The notes under the pieces: generated by a model | The model's database searches: none | What the model was told of the DNA's origin: nothing | The model's input: only the letters and a program-made list of their open reading frames with translations | Assembly: GCF_000330885.1 (NCBI RefSeq) | Contig: NC_020059.1 | Location: 3,567,501-3,631,500 of the forward strand | Source of the DNA: Rhizobium tropici CIAT 899 | Lineage (GTDB): Bacteria; Pseudomonadota; Alphaproteobacteria; Rhizobiales; Rhizobiaceae | DNA length: 64,000 nucleotides | Direction of reading: 5' to 3' | Shown here: positions 38,416 to 46,915 of the stretch, piece by piece | Layout of the letters: each line of letters starts with the position of its first letter | How positions within the stretch are numbered: position 1 is the stretch's first letter | Made by a program: the position numbers and the translations under genes

Positions 38416-39666
38416 CTCCAGCAAATTCAACCCGCCATCCTCGCCCCAGATGTCGGCAACCGATACCTGCTGGCCTGTGCGGCTGCTCTGCAGCGCGGCA
38501 ATGCCGCAGAGAACCGACATCGCTCCTGCCCTCGAGCCGGCGCGCTGCTTGAGCTCGTCGTTCGGACCGGCGCGTAGGAGCATGTTACGCAACCGGTCGT
38601 CGCCGCCATAGTGCCCGCCTGAGGAGTGCGGCACCCATATCCGCTCGACATCGCCGAAATTCTTCATGACGACAATCTCGTCCGCCGGCGGTGTCGTCCA
38701 GTTCTGCTTCTCATACTGCCGGAGCTCGATACGCCCCTTGTGGCCGTTGAAGGCGATATGATGGCCTTCGATCGGCATATAGGTATTGAGGGAATAGGAG
38801 ACATTGACGCCGTTGCGATAGCGGATGGAAGCAACCATCGTATCCGGAATATCGATATCCTCGCGGAAGACGCAGGCATCGCGGACATAGCCGTCGACGG
38901 TCGATGGATCCTCGTAGAGACTTTCGAGCAGCGGCGTCTCGCTGATGTCGAGATAATAGTCGCACTCGTCCTTATACCGACAGCTGCGGCAGCGCTCGCC
39001 GCGGAATGGACCCTTGCGGCCGTAATGCTTGAGATCGGCAAAGGCGGCTACCGTTTCCGGATCGGAATCCAGATACCAGTTCAGAAGGTCGAAATGATGC
39101 GTCGCCTTATGAACGAAGAGGCTGCCGGAATTTTCGACGTAAGCATGCCAGCGGCGGAAGTAATCGGCACCATGGCTGGTGTCGAGATACCAATGGAAGT
39201 CGACAGAGGTGACATAGCCGATGACGCCCGAATTGATCAGCTCCTTGATCTTCGCAGCGGTCGGCGCAAAGCGATAGTTGAAGGAGATATCCAGCCGCTT
39301 GCCGGTGCGCGCCTCGGCATTGAGGATGCGCTTGATCTTATCGACGGTTGTCGTCATCGGCTTCTCGCTGATGACATCGGCGCCGGCCTCCATCGCCTTG
39401 ACGATCAGATCGTCATGGGTGGAATCGCGGGTGCAGACGATGACGAGATCCGGCTTTTCGACGCGTAGCAGCTCATCGAAATCGGTATAAACAGGGACCG
39501 ATGCGCCGATATAGTCCAGCGCCCGCTTCGCACGCATGGCATTGAGATCGCAGACTGCAACAAGCTCGACCTCGTTGCTCCAGCGCTCCACAAGATCCTT
39601 GCCCCACATGGTCGCACCACGGTTTCCCGTGCCGACCAGAACGTAGCGTTTCTTCGATGACTGCAT
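38404..39666 (-). CDS. Gfo/Idh/MocA family oxidoreductase
   Basis: This 420-residue dehydrogenase starts MQSSKKRYVLVGTGNRGATMW with the Rossmann GxGxxG-type motif and has ISEKPMTTTVDKIKR with the catalytic Lys of the superfamily. A C-terminal segment includes CRSCRYKDECDYYLD, with three cysteines in a row-like arrangement not usual in this family. The ATG at 39664-39666 follows GGAGGAGC. It is monocistronic on the minus strand and belongs to the carbohydrate part of the window. Substrate is unknown. Confidence 0.86.
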   Translation of the reverse strand: MQSSKKRYVLVGTGNRGATMWGKDLVERWSNEVELVAVCDLNAMRAKRALDYIGASVPVYTDFDELLRVEKPDLVIVCTRDSTHDDLIVKAMEAGADVISEKPMTTTVDKIKRILNAEARTGKRLDISFNYRFAPTAAKIKELINSGVIGYVTSVDFHWYLDTSHGADYFRRWHAYVENSGSLFVHKATHHFDLLNWYLDSDPETVAAFADLKHYGRKGPFRGERCRSCRYKDECDYYLDISETPLLESLYEDPSTVDGYVRDACVFREDIDIPDTMVASIRYRNGVNVSYSLNTYMPIEGHHIAFNGHKGRIELRQYEKQNWTTPPADEIVVMKNFGDVERIWVPHSSGGHYGGDDRLRNMLLRAGPNDELKQRAGSRAGAMSVLCGIAALQSSRTGQQVSVADIWGEDGGLNLLEPRP

Positions 39667-39733
39667 CTGCTCCTCCAGAATCTGCAAACAACGATGATGA
39701 GGCCTTGGCGGCCTGAATTTATCTCGGTGGTGT

Positions 39734-39877
39734 GCCCCTCACTCCAACCCTCTCCGCGTTCGCGGGGAGAGGGGGCTTTCCCTGCCAAACCGAAGTCACG
39801 ATCCGAGCTGAGAATTCGATCGTCTTCCTCCGTCGTCCCCTCTCCCCGCGAGCGGGGAGAGGGCTAGGGTGAGGGGC
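39734..39877. repeat. RIME-like palindromic repeat, copy 2
   Basis: This 144-bp element has the same ends (GCCCCTCAC... and ...GGTGAGGGGC) and flanking hairpins as copy 1 (14551-14695), but a different central core. It lies between the Gfo/Idh gene and the enolase-superfamily gene. Confidence 0.8.
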
Positions 39878-39919
39878 ATGCTCAAAAAGACTCAAAGCCC
39901 CATGATATCGACCAAAATC

Positions 39920-41341
39920 CTACGCCGGCGACCTTTCCATTGCCGCCCAATCAGGCTCGACCGAAGAGCCAAGGCCAACCGCATTGATGACCGAGCCGAT
40001 CGCAAGCTGCCCCGCCTCGATCCGAAGCCGCGTGCGGCCATTGCTGACGCGGTAGAGATCGGAATGCGCCTTGGCGAAATCAGCCTGCTCCGCCTCCGGC
40101 GCGCCGGCCATGCCGTCGACATAGTGATGACCGTTGCGTTCGATATGCGTCATGCCGATGAGGGAAGCGAGCGCCAGATCCTGCTGCACGGCAAGCCCGC
40201 CCTGGGTCGTCAGATCCTCGGCCGACATGAAATAGGGAATGCCGTCCTCGGCACTCCATTTGGCGACGCGCGCCCGGTTCAATAGCGAGCGATAGAAACC
40301 CTTGCAGGATTTCGAGGAGATGCCGGTATAGCCGAGCCCCCTTGCCGTGACGAAGGCTTCGATATCGGCATCGGATTCGTCGATCTCCACCGGCTTGAAG
40401 GCGGCCAGCGCCTTGACCGGCTTCTCGAAAGCGTGGGCGCGGGCGATCGGCTGCTCGACGAACAGGATCGAGGCGGCAAACCCTGCCAGCCTCGGCTCCG
40501 CCTTCACGCGGGCAAGCAGATCGGCGACCGCTTCGGCGGAAGAAAACTGCTCGTTGCCGTCAAGCGTCACCGAATAGGCGGACATCTTGGCATCGATGAT
40601 GGTAGCGACGCGGCAGAGGCGGTCGATATCGGCTTCAGGAGCACCCGAAACCTTGACCTTGAAAAAGGTGAGGCCATAGGCATCGATCGCCTCCTCAAAG
40701 CTTTCCGGCAGGCCGTCGTTCAGGCGCTCACTTGCCGGAATATCGCTGGGAACGATGGCATCGACCAGACCGACCGTATGGCGGGCGGCAAGGCTCGCCG
40801 CCGGCTGCAAGGTCGCGAGGAAACCTGAGAGATCGAAGCCCGATAGATCGCGCGCGGTGGAAGCATCGATGCCGGGGCGGTTCGCCTTGATCGCCTGCGC
40901 AACGCTCAGGCCTTCCAGCCGGCAGAGAGCATCGAGGATGGCCCGGTTGGCAAGCGCCAGGCCGAAGGATGCAACAAGCCCGTTCAGCTTCTCAGCCGCC
41001 GCACGGGCATGATGCGAGGCCTCGACGGCGGCATGCAGGCCGAAGGCTGTCCCCGATCCCGCACCCCTCAGCGCATCGAGCGCCAAAGCGAGGGAGCGGC
41101 GCAGTTGGTTTTCATTGTCGGCATTGGAAAGCTCCGGCGATTTGTCGAACCATTTCGGCACCATCAGCTCGGCCGCCATGCCCTCGGCTGACCGTCCCTG
41201 TGCATCCTCGATGCGCACGCGCAGAAAAATCTGCCGCGCCTCCCGCAAGGTCGCTGCCCCGAAGCGGAAGGGAAGCCGCAGCTTGACCGGACGCTCGAAT
41301 GCCTCGGTATCGACAAGCCTGATGTTCAATGGATCGGTCAT
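39920..41341 (-). CDS. Enolase superfamily (mandelate racemase/muconate lactonizing-like) protein
   Basis: This 473-residue protein has the barrel motifs of the enolase superfamily: a catalytic-type lysine pair in FFKVKVSG, an aspartate in TLDGNEQF, a glutamate in FVEQPIA and an acidic residue in EIDESDADIE. A later GISSKSCKGFYRSLL would supply a second lysine. These would form the metal site of acid-sugar dehydratases or epimerases. It lies near a sugar ABC locus and a TetR operator, which makes acid-sugar metabolism plausible. The protein is longer than usual mandelate racemases (about 370), with an N-terminal extension. The start ATG has only a weak, distant GGAG. Confidence 0.82.
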   Translation of the reverse strand: MTDPLNIRLVDTEAFERPVKLRLPFRFGAATLREARQIFLRVRIEDAQGRSAEGMAAELMVPKWFDKSPELSNADNENQLRRSLALALDALRGAGSGTAFGLHAAVEASHHARAAAEKLNGLVASFGLALANRAILDALCRLEGLSVAQAIKANRPGIDASTARDLSGFDLSGFLATLQPAASLAARHTVGLVDAIVPSDIPASERLNDGLPESFEEAIDAYGLTFFKVKVSGAPEADIDRLCRVATIIDAKMSAYSVTLDGNEQFSSAEAVADLLARVKAEPRLAGFAASILFVEQPIARAHAFEKPVKALAAFKPVEIDESDADIEAFVTARGLGYTGISSKSCKGFYRSLLNRARVAKWSAEDGIPYFMSAEDLTTQGGLAVQQDLALASLIGMTHIERNGHHYVDGMAGAPEAEQADFAKAHSDLYRVSNGRTRLRIEAGQLAIGSVINAVGLGSSVEPDWAAMERSPA

Positions 41342-41401
41342 GATGCTGGTCGGCTCCTGTTATGGTCAGGCAAGTCTATTCGTGTACGCATTGCATGCAT
41401 G

Positions 41402-41558
41402 GCCCCTCACCCCAGCCCTCTCCCCGCCCCTTCGACAAGCTCAGGACGGGGAGAGGGAGTCTTCCAGTCTATATCCAGCTCGAAATAGGGATAGCGAGTT
41501 GGCTTGCTCTGTCGCCCCCTCTCCCCGTTTCAACGGGGAGAGGGTTGGGGTGAGGGGC
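41402..41558. repeat. RIME-like palindromic repeat, copy 3, with nested REP-like insert
   Basis: This 157-bp copy has the usual GCCCCTCACCC and GGGTGAGGGGC ends. One hairpin loop is expanded by CCCCTTCGACAAGCTCAGGA, so the stem CTCTCCCCG/CGGGGAGAG is split by a short REP-like module. The other hairpin is CTCTCCCCG-TTTCAA-CGGGGAGAG. It lies between the enolase-superfamily gene and the relic ORF. Confidence 0.8.
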
Positions 41559-41646
41559 TATTCAGTTCATTGCAAAGCAGTTTATCGCCAGCCAATCGCA
41601 TCGACCTGTGGTAGGCGATGGATCGCGTCGGTGCGATAGACTTCAT
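41530..41646 (-). pseudogene. Short ORF downstream of the TetR operator, leader or gene relic
   Basis: A 38-codon ORF starts at the ATG at 41644-41646, directly after a strong ribosome binding site (GACGAGGAGGAAAATC). It reads MKSIAPTRSIAYHRSMRLAG and then runs into the RIME-like repeat, ending within it. The start is 65 bases downstream of the minus-strand side of the perfect TetR operator (41712-41729). The excellent initiation site but meaningless continuation suggests a gene whose body was lost, or a leader ORF. I cannot tell which. Confidence 0.45.
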
Positions 41647-41711
41647 GATTTTCCTCCTCGTCCCGGTCCCCTCCAGAACCAGGAAAAGCAAATATTTGGC
41701 CACCTAAGCAA

Positions 41712-41729
41712 TGTAACCATATGGTTACA
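41712..41729. promoter_or_regulatory. TetR operator candidate, copy 1
   Basis: TGTAACCATATGGTTACA is a perfect 18-bp palindrome. A related sequence (15 of 18 identical) lies at 42610-42627 on the other side of the tetR gene. Copy 1 is upstream of the minus-strand relic ORF and enolase-superfamily gene, 3' of the tetR gene itself. Confidence 0.75.
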
Positions 41730-41800
41730 AGATCGCGCGTTGTCGTCGGCCTTGTCAATCACCTTTTGAAAATTTCTCGAAACCGCCACACTGTCGGGCA

Positions 41801-42496
41801 CTACGCGCGGATCGAAGCGAGCGTGACGGCAACGATGTGCTCGCCCCAGTCATTCAGCGCATCGGGCGCCGTCAGCTTCCGCGCAAAAATCGTCGACAAG
41901 GTGTGACGGTTCGACAGATAGAAGAAACCGAGCGCCGCGATCGTGAGATAAACGGATATCGGATCGACCGCCGGCCGGAAAATGCCGAGTACCTCGCCGC
42001 GGCGCAGCACATCGGAAAGCTCGTCGATCAGATGCGAATGCATGGCCGAGATTCTACCGGAGCGCTGCAGATAATGCGCATGATGCAGGTTTTCGGTGGC
42101 AAGCAGGCTCAAAAACTCAGGATGCGCTAGGAAATGCCGCCAGGTGAACAAGGCCAGCTCCCGCATCCCCTCCTCCGGATGACGATGCGCCAGATTCAGC
42201 TGCTTTTCGGCATTGCGGATCGTCGCATAGCTCGCCTCCAGCACCGCGAGATAGAGCCCCTCCTTGTCGCCGAAATAGTGATAGAGCATCCGCTTATTGG
42301 TCTGTGCCCGCGCTGCGATCGCATCCACCCGGGCGCCGCCGAAACCATGCGCGGCAAATTCTTCCGTCGCCGCGTCCAGGATCGTGGCATGGGTGCGCTG
42401 CGGATTGCGCGATGCTTTTCTCGACCGCTTGTCCATGGTCTTGCCGGCATCCGCTTGTGCTTTATTTTCAGTCTCTTGTCTCGCCCTGCCCGCCAT
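41801..42496 (-). CDS. TetR family transcriptional regulator
   Basis: This 231-residue regulator has the helix-turn-helix ILDAATEEFAAHGFGGARVDAIAARAQTNKRMLYHYFGDKEGLY and a C-terminal ligand domain. An additional basic stretch of about 30 residues precedes the HTH. I chose the ATG at 42494-42496 because GGAAGGAGATC precedes it; the frame is open further upstream. It is divergent from the CUT1 binding-protein gene. Two matching palindromes, at 41712-41729 and 42610-42627, bracket the gene, so it is likely a local repressor of both flanking operons and of itself. Confidence 0.88.
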   Translation of the reverse strand: MAGRARQETENKAQADAGKTMDKRSRKASRNPQRTHATILDAATEEFAAHGFGGARVDAIAARAQTNKRMLYHYFGDKEGLYLAVLEASYATIRNAEKQLNLAHRHPEEGMRELALFTWRHFLAHPEFLSLLATENLHHAHYLQRSGRISAMHSHLIDELSDVLRRGEVLGIFRPAVDPISVYLTIAALGFFYLSNRHTLSTIFARKLTAPDALNDWGEHIVAVTLASIRA

Positions 42497-42609
42497 GGAC
42501 GATCTCCTTCCGAATGGTAGCATTAGCGACGGACGCTGCCTGTTCCGGCATGCATCGTTTTGATTGCCGCGCGATTGGCGCTTGACAGCGGTCGCGTTTC
42601 TATCCAACT

Positions 42610-42627
42610 TGTAACCAAATAGTTATA
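42610..42627. promoter_or_regulatory. TetR operator candidate, copy 2
   Basis: TGTAACCAAATAGTTATA differs from copy 1 (41712-41729) at three of 18 positions and keeps the TGTAACC left half. It lies in the divergent region between tetR and the CUT1 binding-protein gene, 50 bases before the latter's ATG, where a repressor would be expected to act. Confidence 0.7.
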
Positions 42628-42676
42628 TGATGCAAAGCAGTTCGTAAATCATCGGTTCGCTGGGGAGGAGACCAGG

Positions 42677-43960
42677 ATGACGTTGACGATCGACCGCCGG
42701 CAGTTGCTTGCCGGCATGGCAGCCACACTTGCTTTCAGCAGTATCGGACTTTCCCGCGCCAATGCGGCAACCGCGATGCGCCTTCTTTGGTGGGGGTCGA
42801 AGGAGCGCAGCGACCGGACATTTGCAGCGGTAAAGGCCTATCAGATCAAGAACCCGGATATCACCATCGCCGGCGAATCCTTCGGCTGGGACAGCTATTG
42901 GACGCGCCTCGCCACCCAGACCGGAGGCGGCAACGCCCCCGACCTCATCCAGATGGATTATCGCTACATCTTCGAATATGCCCGCCGCGGCGCACTGCTC
43001 GACATGACGCCCTATTTCGGCAAGAGCCTGAAGATCGAGGATTTCGGCCCGGCCAACATCGATTCCGGCAAGGTCGACAACAAGATTTACGGCGTCAGCC
43101 TCGGCGTGAATTCCTCGATGGTCGTCGTCAATACTGCTGCCTGGAACGAAGCCGGCGTCGAGCCGCCGCGTGACGGTATGACATGGGAGCAGCTCGGCGA
43201 TGCCTGCGCCAAGGTCACGGCTGCCAAGAAGCGCCGCGGCTTTTACGGCACGGCGGACGCAAGCGGCGGCGAACCGGCTTTCGAATGCTGGCTGCGCCAA
43301 CGCGGCAAGGCGCTCTATACGGCCGACGGCAAGCTGGCTTTCGAGGCCAAGGACGCAACCGAATGGTTCGACTTCTGGGGCCATATGCGAGAGATCGGCG
43401 CTTGCACGCCAGCCGACGTTCAGGCTCTGGACCAGCAGACCCTCGAAACCGACATGCTCGTGACCAAGAAGGCAGCGGTCAGCTACGCCCATTCCAACCA
43501 GTTCGTCGCCATTCAGGGCTTGGTCAAGGAGAAGCTCGACCTAGTCGCCTATCCGAGCAACCCGGGCAGCAAGCCCGGTCAGTATCTGAAGCCGTCGATG
43601 CTGATGTCGGTTTCGGCAACATCCCAGAACAAGGATGCCGCCGTCGCCTTCGTCAACTACCTGGTCGAAGACCCGGAAGGCACCAAGGCACTCGGAGTCG
43701 AGCGCGGCGTTCCGCCTTCAAAAAAGATCCGCGATCTCCTGACGCCGGATCTGGATCCCGTCAGTAAACAGGTGGTTGATTATATCGGCAGGTTGACGCC
43801 GCATGTCGGCCCACTGCCGCCATCTCCGCCGAACGGCGCCGGCGAGAATGCATTCCTGCTGAAGAAGATCGCCGAGGAAGTGGCCTTCGGCAAAACCAGC
43901 GCGCAGGACGCTGGCACGAAGTTCACCGAACAGGCAGCAGCAAACATCACGCGAGGCTGA
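42677..43960 (+). CDS. Sugar ABC transporter substrate-binding protein
   Basis: This 427-residue CUT1 periplasmic receptor has a signal peptide with DRRQLLAGMAATLAFSS (twin-arginine-like) and a mature start MRLLWWGSKERSDRTFAAVKAY. WLRQRGKALYT, ADVQALDQ and LGVERGVPP are shared with the orphan binding protein at 32180-33475. It is the first gene of a plus-strand operon, followed by two permeases, two dehydrogenases and an ATPase. The TetR operator candidate at 42610 lies just upstream. The ligand cannot be read from the sequence. Confidence 0.93.
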   Translation: MTLTIDRRQLLAGMAATLAFSSIGLSRANAATAMRLLWWGSKERSDRTFAAVKAYQIKNPDITIAGESFGWDSYWTRLATQTGGGNAPDLIQMDYRYIFEYARRGALLDMTPYFGKSLKIEDFGPANIDSGKVDNKIYGVSLGVNSSMVVVNTAAWNEAGVEPPRDGMTWEQLGDACAKVTAAKKRRGFYGTADASGGEPAFECWLRQRGKALYTADGKLAFEAKDATEWFDFWGHMREIGACTPADVQALDQQTLETDMLVTKKAAVSYAHSNQFVAIQGLVKEKLDLVAYPSNPGSKPGQYLKPSMLMSVSATSQNKDAAVAFVNYLVEDPEGTKALGVERGVPPSKKIRDLLTPDLDPVSKQVVDYIGRLTPHVGPLPPSPPNGAGENAFLLKKIAEEVAFGKTSAQDAGTKFTEQAAANITRG

Positions 43961-43964
43961 CACC

Positions 43965-44933
43965 GTGGGTACAAACAGCAAGAGCGTTGCCGGCGGCTTG
44001 ACCGTCGGCGCGCGCGCGCCGTTGCGCGTGGAAACCGCCTATAAGGCGCCGAGCGCATTCGCGCGCAACGCACCCGGCTATCTCTTCCTTCTGCCGTGGT
44101 TCATCGGCTTCTTCGGACTGACCCTCGGCCCGGCGATCGCCTCGCTCTATCTCTCCTTCACCGATTACAATCTGCTGCAGTCGCCAAACCTCGTCAGTAT
44201 GGAGAACTACGTGCGGATCGCGACGGCCGACGACAAATTTCTGTCGTCGATGAAGGTGACGCTGTTCTACGTCGTCTGTTCGGTGCCGCTGAAGCTCGCC
44301 TTCGCGCTGCTGGTGGCGCTGCTGCTCAACCGCGGCATCAAGGGCCTCCCGGTCTATCGCGCCATCTTCTACCTGCCGTCGCTGCTCGGCTCCAGCGTCG
44401 CGATCGCCGTGCTGTGGCGGCAGATCTTCGATGCCGACGGCATCGTCAACACCCTGCTTTGGTACGCCTTCGGCATCAACGGGCCGAGCTGGATCTCCAA
44501 TCCCGATTATTCGCTCTATACGCTCATCATTCTGGCCATCTGGCAGTTCGGCTCGCCGATGATCATCTTCCTCGCCGGCCTGCGCCAGATCCCGACCGAT
44601 CTCTACGAGGCCGCCAGCCTCGACGGCGCCTCCAAGGCGCGAATCTTCTTCAAGATCACCCTGCCGCTGCTAACGCCGGTGATCTTCTTCAACGCCGTCG
44701 TCCAGACGATCGACGCCTTCAAGGCCTTTACGCCGGCCTATGTGATTTCCTCCGGCACCGGCGGGCCGATCGATTCGACGCTGTTCTATACGCTCTACCT
44801 CTACCAGGAAGCCTTCGGCTATTTCCGCATGGGATATGCCTCGGCGCTTGCCTGGATCCTTGTGATCATCATCGCAATCTTCACTGCCTTCTCCTTCCTC
44901 TCCGCTCGTTATTGGGTCCACTACGATGACTGA
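43965..44933 (+). CDS. Sugar ABC transporter permease (MalF type)
   Basis: This 322-residue inner-membrane permease starts at a GTG four bases after the binding-protein stop. Its N-terminal tail of about 30 residues precedes FARNAPGYLFLLPWFIGFFGLTLGPAI, the family's first helix. The EAA loop reads TDLYEAASLDGASKARIFFKITLPLLTP. The gene overlaps the next permease by eight bases. It belongs to the TetR-regulated CUT1 operon. Confidence 0.92.
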   Translation: MGTNSKSVAGGLTVGARAPLRVETAYKAPSAFARNAPGYLFLLPWFIGFFGLTLGPAIASLYLSFTDYNLLQSPNLVSMENYVRIATADDKFLSSMKVTLFYVVCSVPLKLAFALLVALLLNRGIKGLPVYRAIFYLPSLLGSSVAIAVLWRQIFDADGIVNTLLWYAFGINGPSWISNPDYSLYTLIILAIWQFGSPMIIFLAGLRQIPTDLYEAASLDGASKARIFFKITLPLLTPVIFFNAVVQTIDAFKAFTPAYVISSGTGGPIDSTLFYTLYLYQEAFGYFRMGYASALAWILVIIIAIFTAFSFLSARYWVHYDD

Positions 44934-45810
44934 CGCGAAGCTCACCCATTTTGCCGAGGACATGAAGCCGCCGCGCGAGCGCCCGTGGTTCTTCTCCATC
45001 CTCATCCACGCCGCTCTCATCGCCGCGTCGATCGTGATGCTCTATCCGCTGCTGTGGATGCTCTCAGGCTCGATCAAGGACCAGAACGAGATCTTCGGCA
45101 CGGCCTCGCTGATCCCCTCGCAATTCGATTTCAGCTCCTATGCCCGCGGCTGGTTCGGCGGGCAGGTCACCTTCGGCAAATTCGTCTGGAATTCAGCCGT
45201 TATCGCCGTACTTTCGGTCATCGGCAACGTGATTTCCTGCTCGCTGGCGGCCTACGCCTTCGCGCGGCTGAACTTCTGGGGCAAGAATTTCTGGTTCGCC
45301 CTGATGCTGGGAACGCTGATGCTGCCCTATCACGTCACACTGATCCCGCAATATATTCTCTTCCTGAAGCTCGGCTGGGTGAAGACCATGCTGCCGCTCG
45401 TCGCGCCGAAATTTCTCGCCGTCGACGCCTTCTTCATCTTCCTGATGGTGCAGTTCTTCCGCGGCATTCCTCGCGAGCTGGACGAGGCGGCCATGATGGA
45501 TGGCTGCAGCCCATGGCGCATCTACTGGCGCATCATGTTGCCTCTGTCGCTTCCGGTTCTGGCAACGGCCGCCATCTTCTCCTTCATCTGGACCTGGGAC
45601 GATTTCTTCGGGCCGCTGATCTATCTCTCCGACATCAATACCTACACAGTGCAGCTCGGCTTGCGCTCCTTCGTGGATTCCACCGGAAGTTCCGACTGGA
45701 GCAGCCTGTTTGCCATGTCGAGCCTGTCGCTGATCCCGGTCTTCTTGATCTTCCTCTTCTTCCAGAGGCTGCTGATCGATGGCATCGCGACCGCCGGCCT
45801 CAAACGCTGA
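44926..45810 (+). CDS. Sugar ABC transporter permease (MalG type)
   Basis: This 294-residue second permease has six helices (first: LIHAALIAASIVMLYPLLWML) and an EAA loop RELDEAAMMDGCSPWRIYWRIMLPLSLP. It overlaps the MalF-type gene. The order SBP-MalF-MalG is standard, but the ATPase is not next: two oxidoreductase genes intervene and the ATPase follows at 48031. Confidence 0.92.
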   Translation: MTDAKLTHFAEDMKPPRERPWFFSILIHAALIAASIVMLYPLLWMLSGSIKDQNEIFGTASLIPSQFDFSSYARGWFGGQVTFGKFVWNSAVIAVLSVIGNVISCSLAAYAFARLNFWGKNFWFALMLGTLMLPYHVTLIPQYILFLKLGWVKTMLPLVAPKFLAVDAFFIFLMVQFFRGIPRELDEAAMMDGCSPWRIYWRIMLPLSLPVLATAAIFSFIWTWDDFFGPLIYLSDINTYTVQLGLRSFVDSTGSSDWSSLFAMSSLSLIPVFLIFLFFQRLLIDGIATAGLKR

Positions 45811-45883
45811 TTATGAACCCCGCAGTCCCGAATACCCAAGATTCGGGGCTGCGAACCAACAAACCCACGAAAGGAAATGTCGC

Positions 45884-46909
45884 ATGAGCGCGCTGCGCTT
45901 CGCCGCCATCGGCCTCAATCACGATCATATCTACGGGCAGGTCAACGTCATGCTGCGGGCCGGCGCCGAACTCGTCGCCTTCCATGCGTTGGAGGACGAT
46001 CTCGCCGCCGTCTTCGCCGACCGTTTCCCGCAGGCACGACGCGTTGCCGATAAAAGGGAAATCCTCGAGGATAGCTCCATCGCGCTGATCGTCAGCGCGG
46101 CCATTTCCAACGAGCGCGCCGGCCTTGCCATCGAGGCCATGCGCCACGGCAAGGACGTGATGCTCGACAAGCCCGGCATGGTGACGCTGGATCAGCTGGC
46201 AGACGTCAAAAAGGTACAGGCCAAGACCAAGCGTATCGTCTCCATCCTCTACTCCGAGCATTTCGAGACGGCGTCGACAGTCAAGGCCGGTGAGCTGGTC
46301 AAGGCCGGCGCCATCGGCAAGGTCATCCACACGACCGGCCTCGGTCCGCACCGTCTGCGCAAACCGACCCGACCGGACTGGTTCTTCGACCGCAAGCGCT
46401 ATGGCGGCATCATCGCCGACATCGCCTCGCATCAATGCGAGCAGTTCTTGTTTTTCGCTAACTCGCTCGAAGCAGAGGTCTTGTCGGCCACAGTGTCCAA
46501 TCGCGCCAATCCGGAAACACCGGGCCTGCAGGACTATGGCGATTTCCATGTGAGGACGCCTGATGTGACGGGCTATGTCCGTGTCGACTGGTTCACGCCG
46601 GACGGGCTTTCCACCTGGGGCGACGGCCGCTTGTTCATCGTCGGCACGGAAGGGACGATCGAGCTGCGCAAATATATCGACGTCGCCGGCCGTCCCGGCA
46701 CCGATCACCTCTTCCTCACCGACCGCAAGGGCATGCAGCATATCGATTGCAGCGGAGTGGAATTGCCCTATGGCCGCCAGCTTGTAGCCGACATAAGAGA
46801 CCGCACCGAAACGGCCATGGGCCAGGAACATTGCTTCAAGGCCATGGAGCTGGCGCTGAAGGCGCAGGCGCTCGCCGAGGCAACATCGCTCAACAGCATT
46901 CAGAGGTAA
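45884..46909 (+). CDS. Gfo/Idh/MocA family oxidoreductase (first of two)
   Basis: This 341-residue dehydrogenase begins MSALRFAAIGLNHDHIYGQV. Its Rossmann glycine motif is altered: GLNHDH replaces the usual GxGxxG, which is seen in a subset of the family. VMLDKPGMVTLDQL carries the DKP version of the catalytic-lysine motif. I chose the ATG at 45884, after AAGGAAATGTC, although the frame is open from within the permease gene. It lies between the second permease and the second dehydrogenase of the TetR-controlled sugar operon, which suggests it oxidises the imported sugar. Confidence 0.87.
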   Translation: MSALRFAAIGLNHDHIYGQVNVMLRAGAELVAFHALEDDLAAVFADRFPQARRVADKREILEDSSIALIVSAAISNERAGLAIEAMRHGKDVMLDKPGMVTLDQLADVKKVQAKTKRIVSILYSEHFETASTVKAGELVKAGAIGKVIHTTGLGPHRLRKPTRPDWFFDRKRYGGIIADIASHQCEQFLFFANSLEAEVLSATVSNRANPETPGLQDYGDFHVRTPDVTGYVRVDWFTPDGLSTWGDGRLFIVGTEGTIELRKYIDVAGRPGTDHLFLTDRKGMQHIDCSGVELPYGRQLVADIRDRTETAMGQEHCFKAMELALKAQALAEATSLNSIQR

Positions 46910-46915
46910 CCCGAT

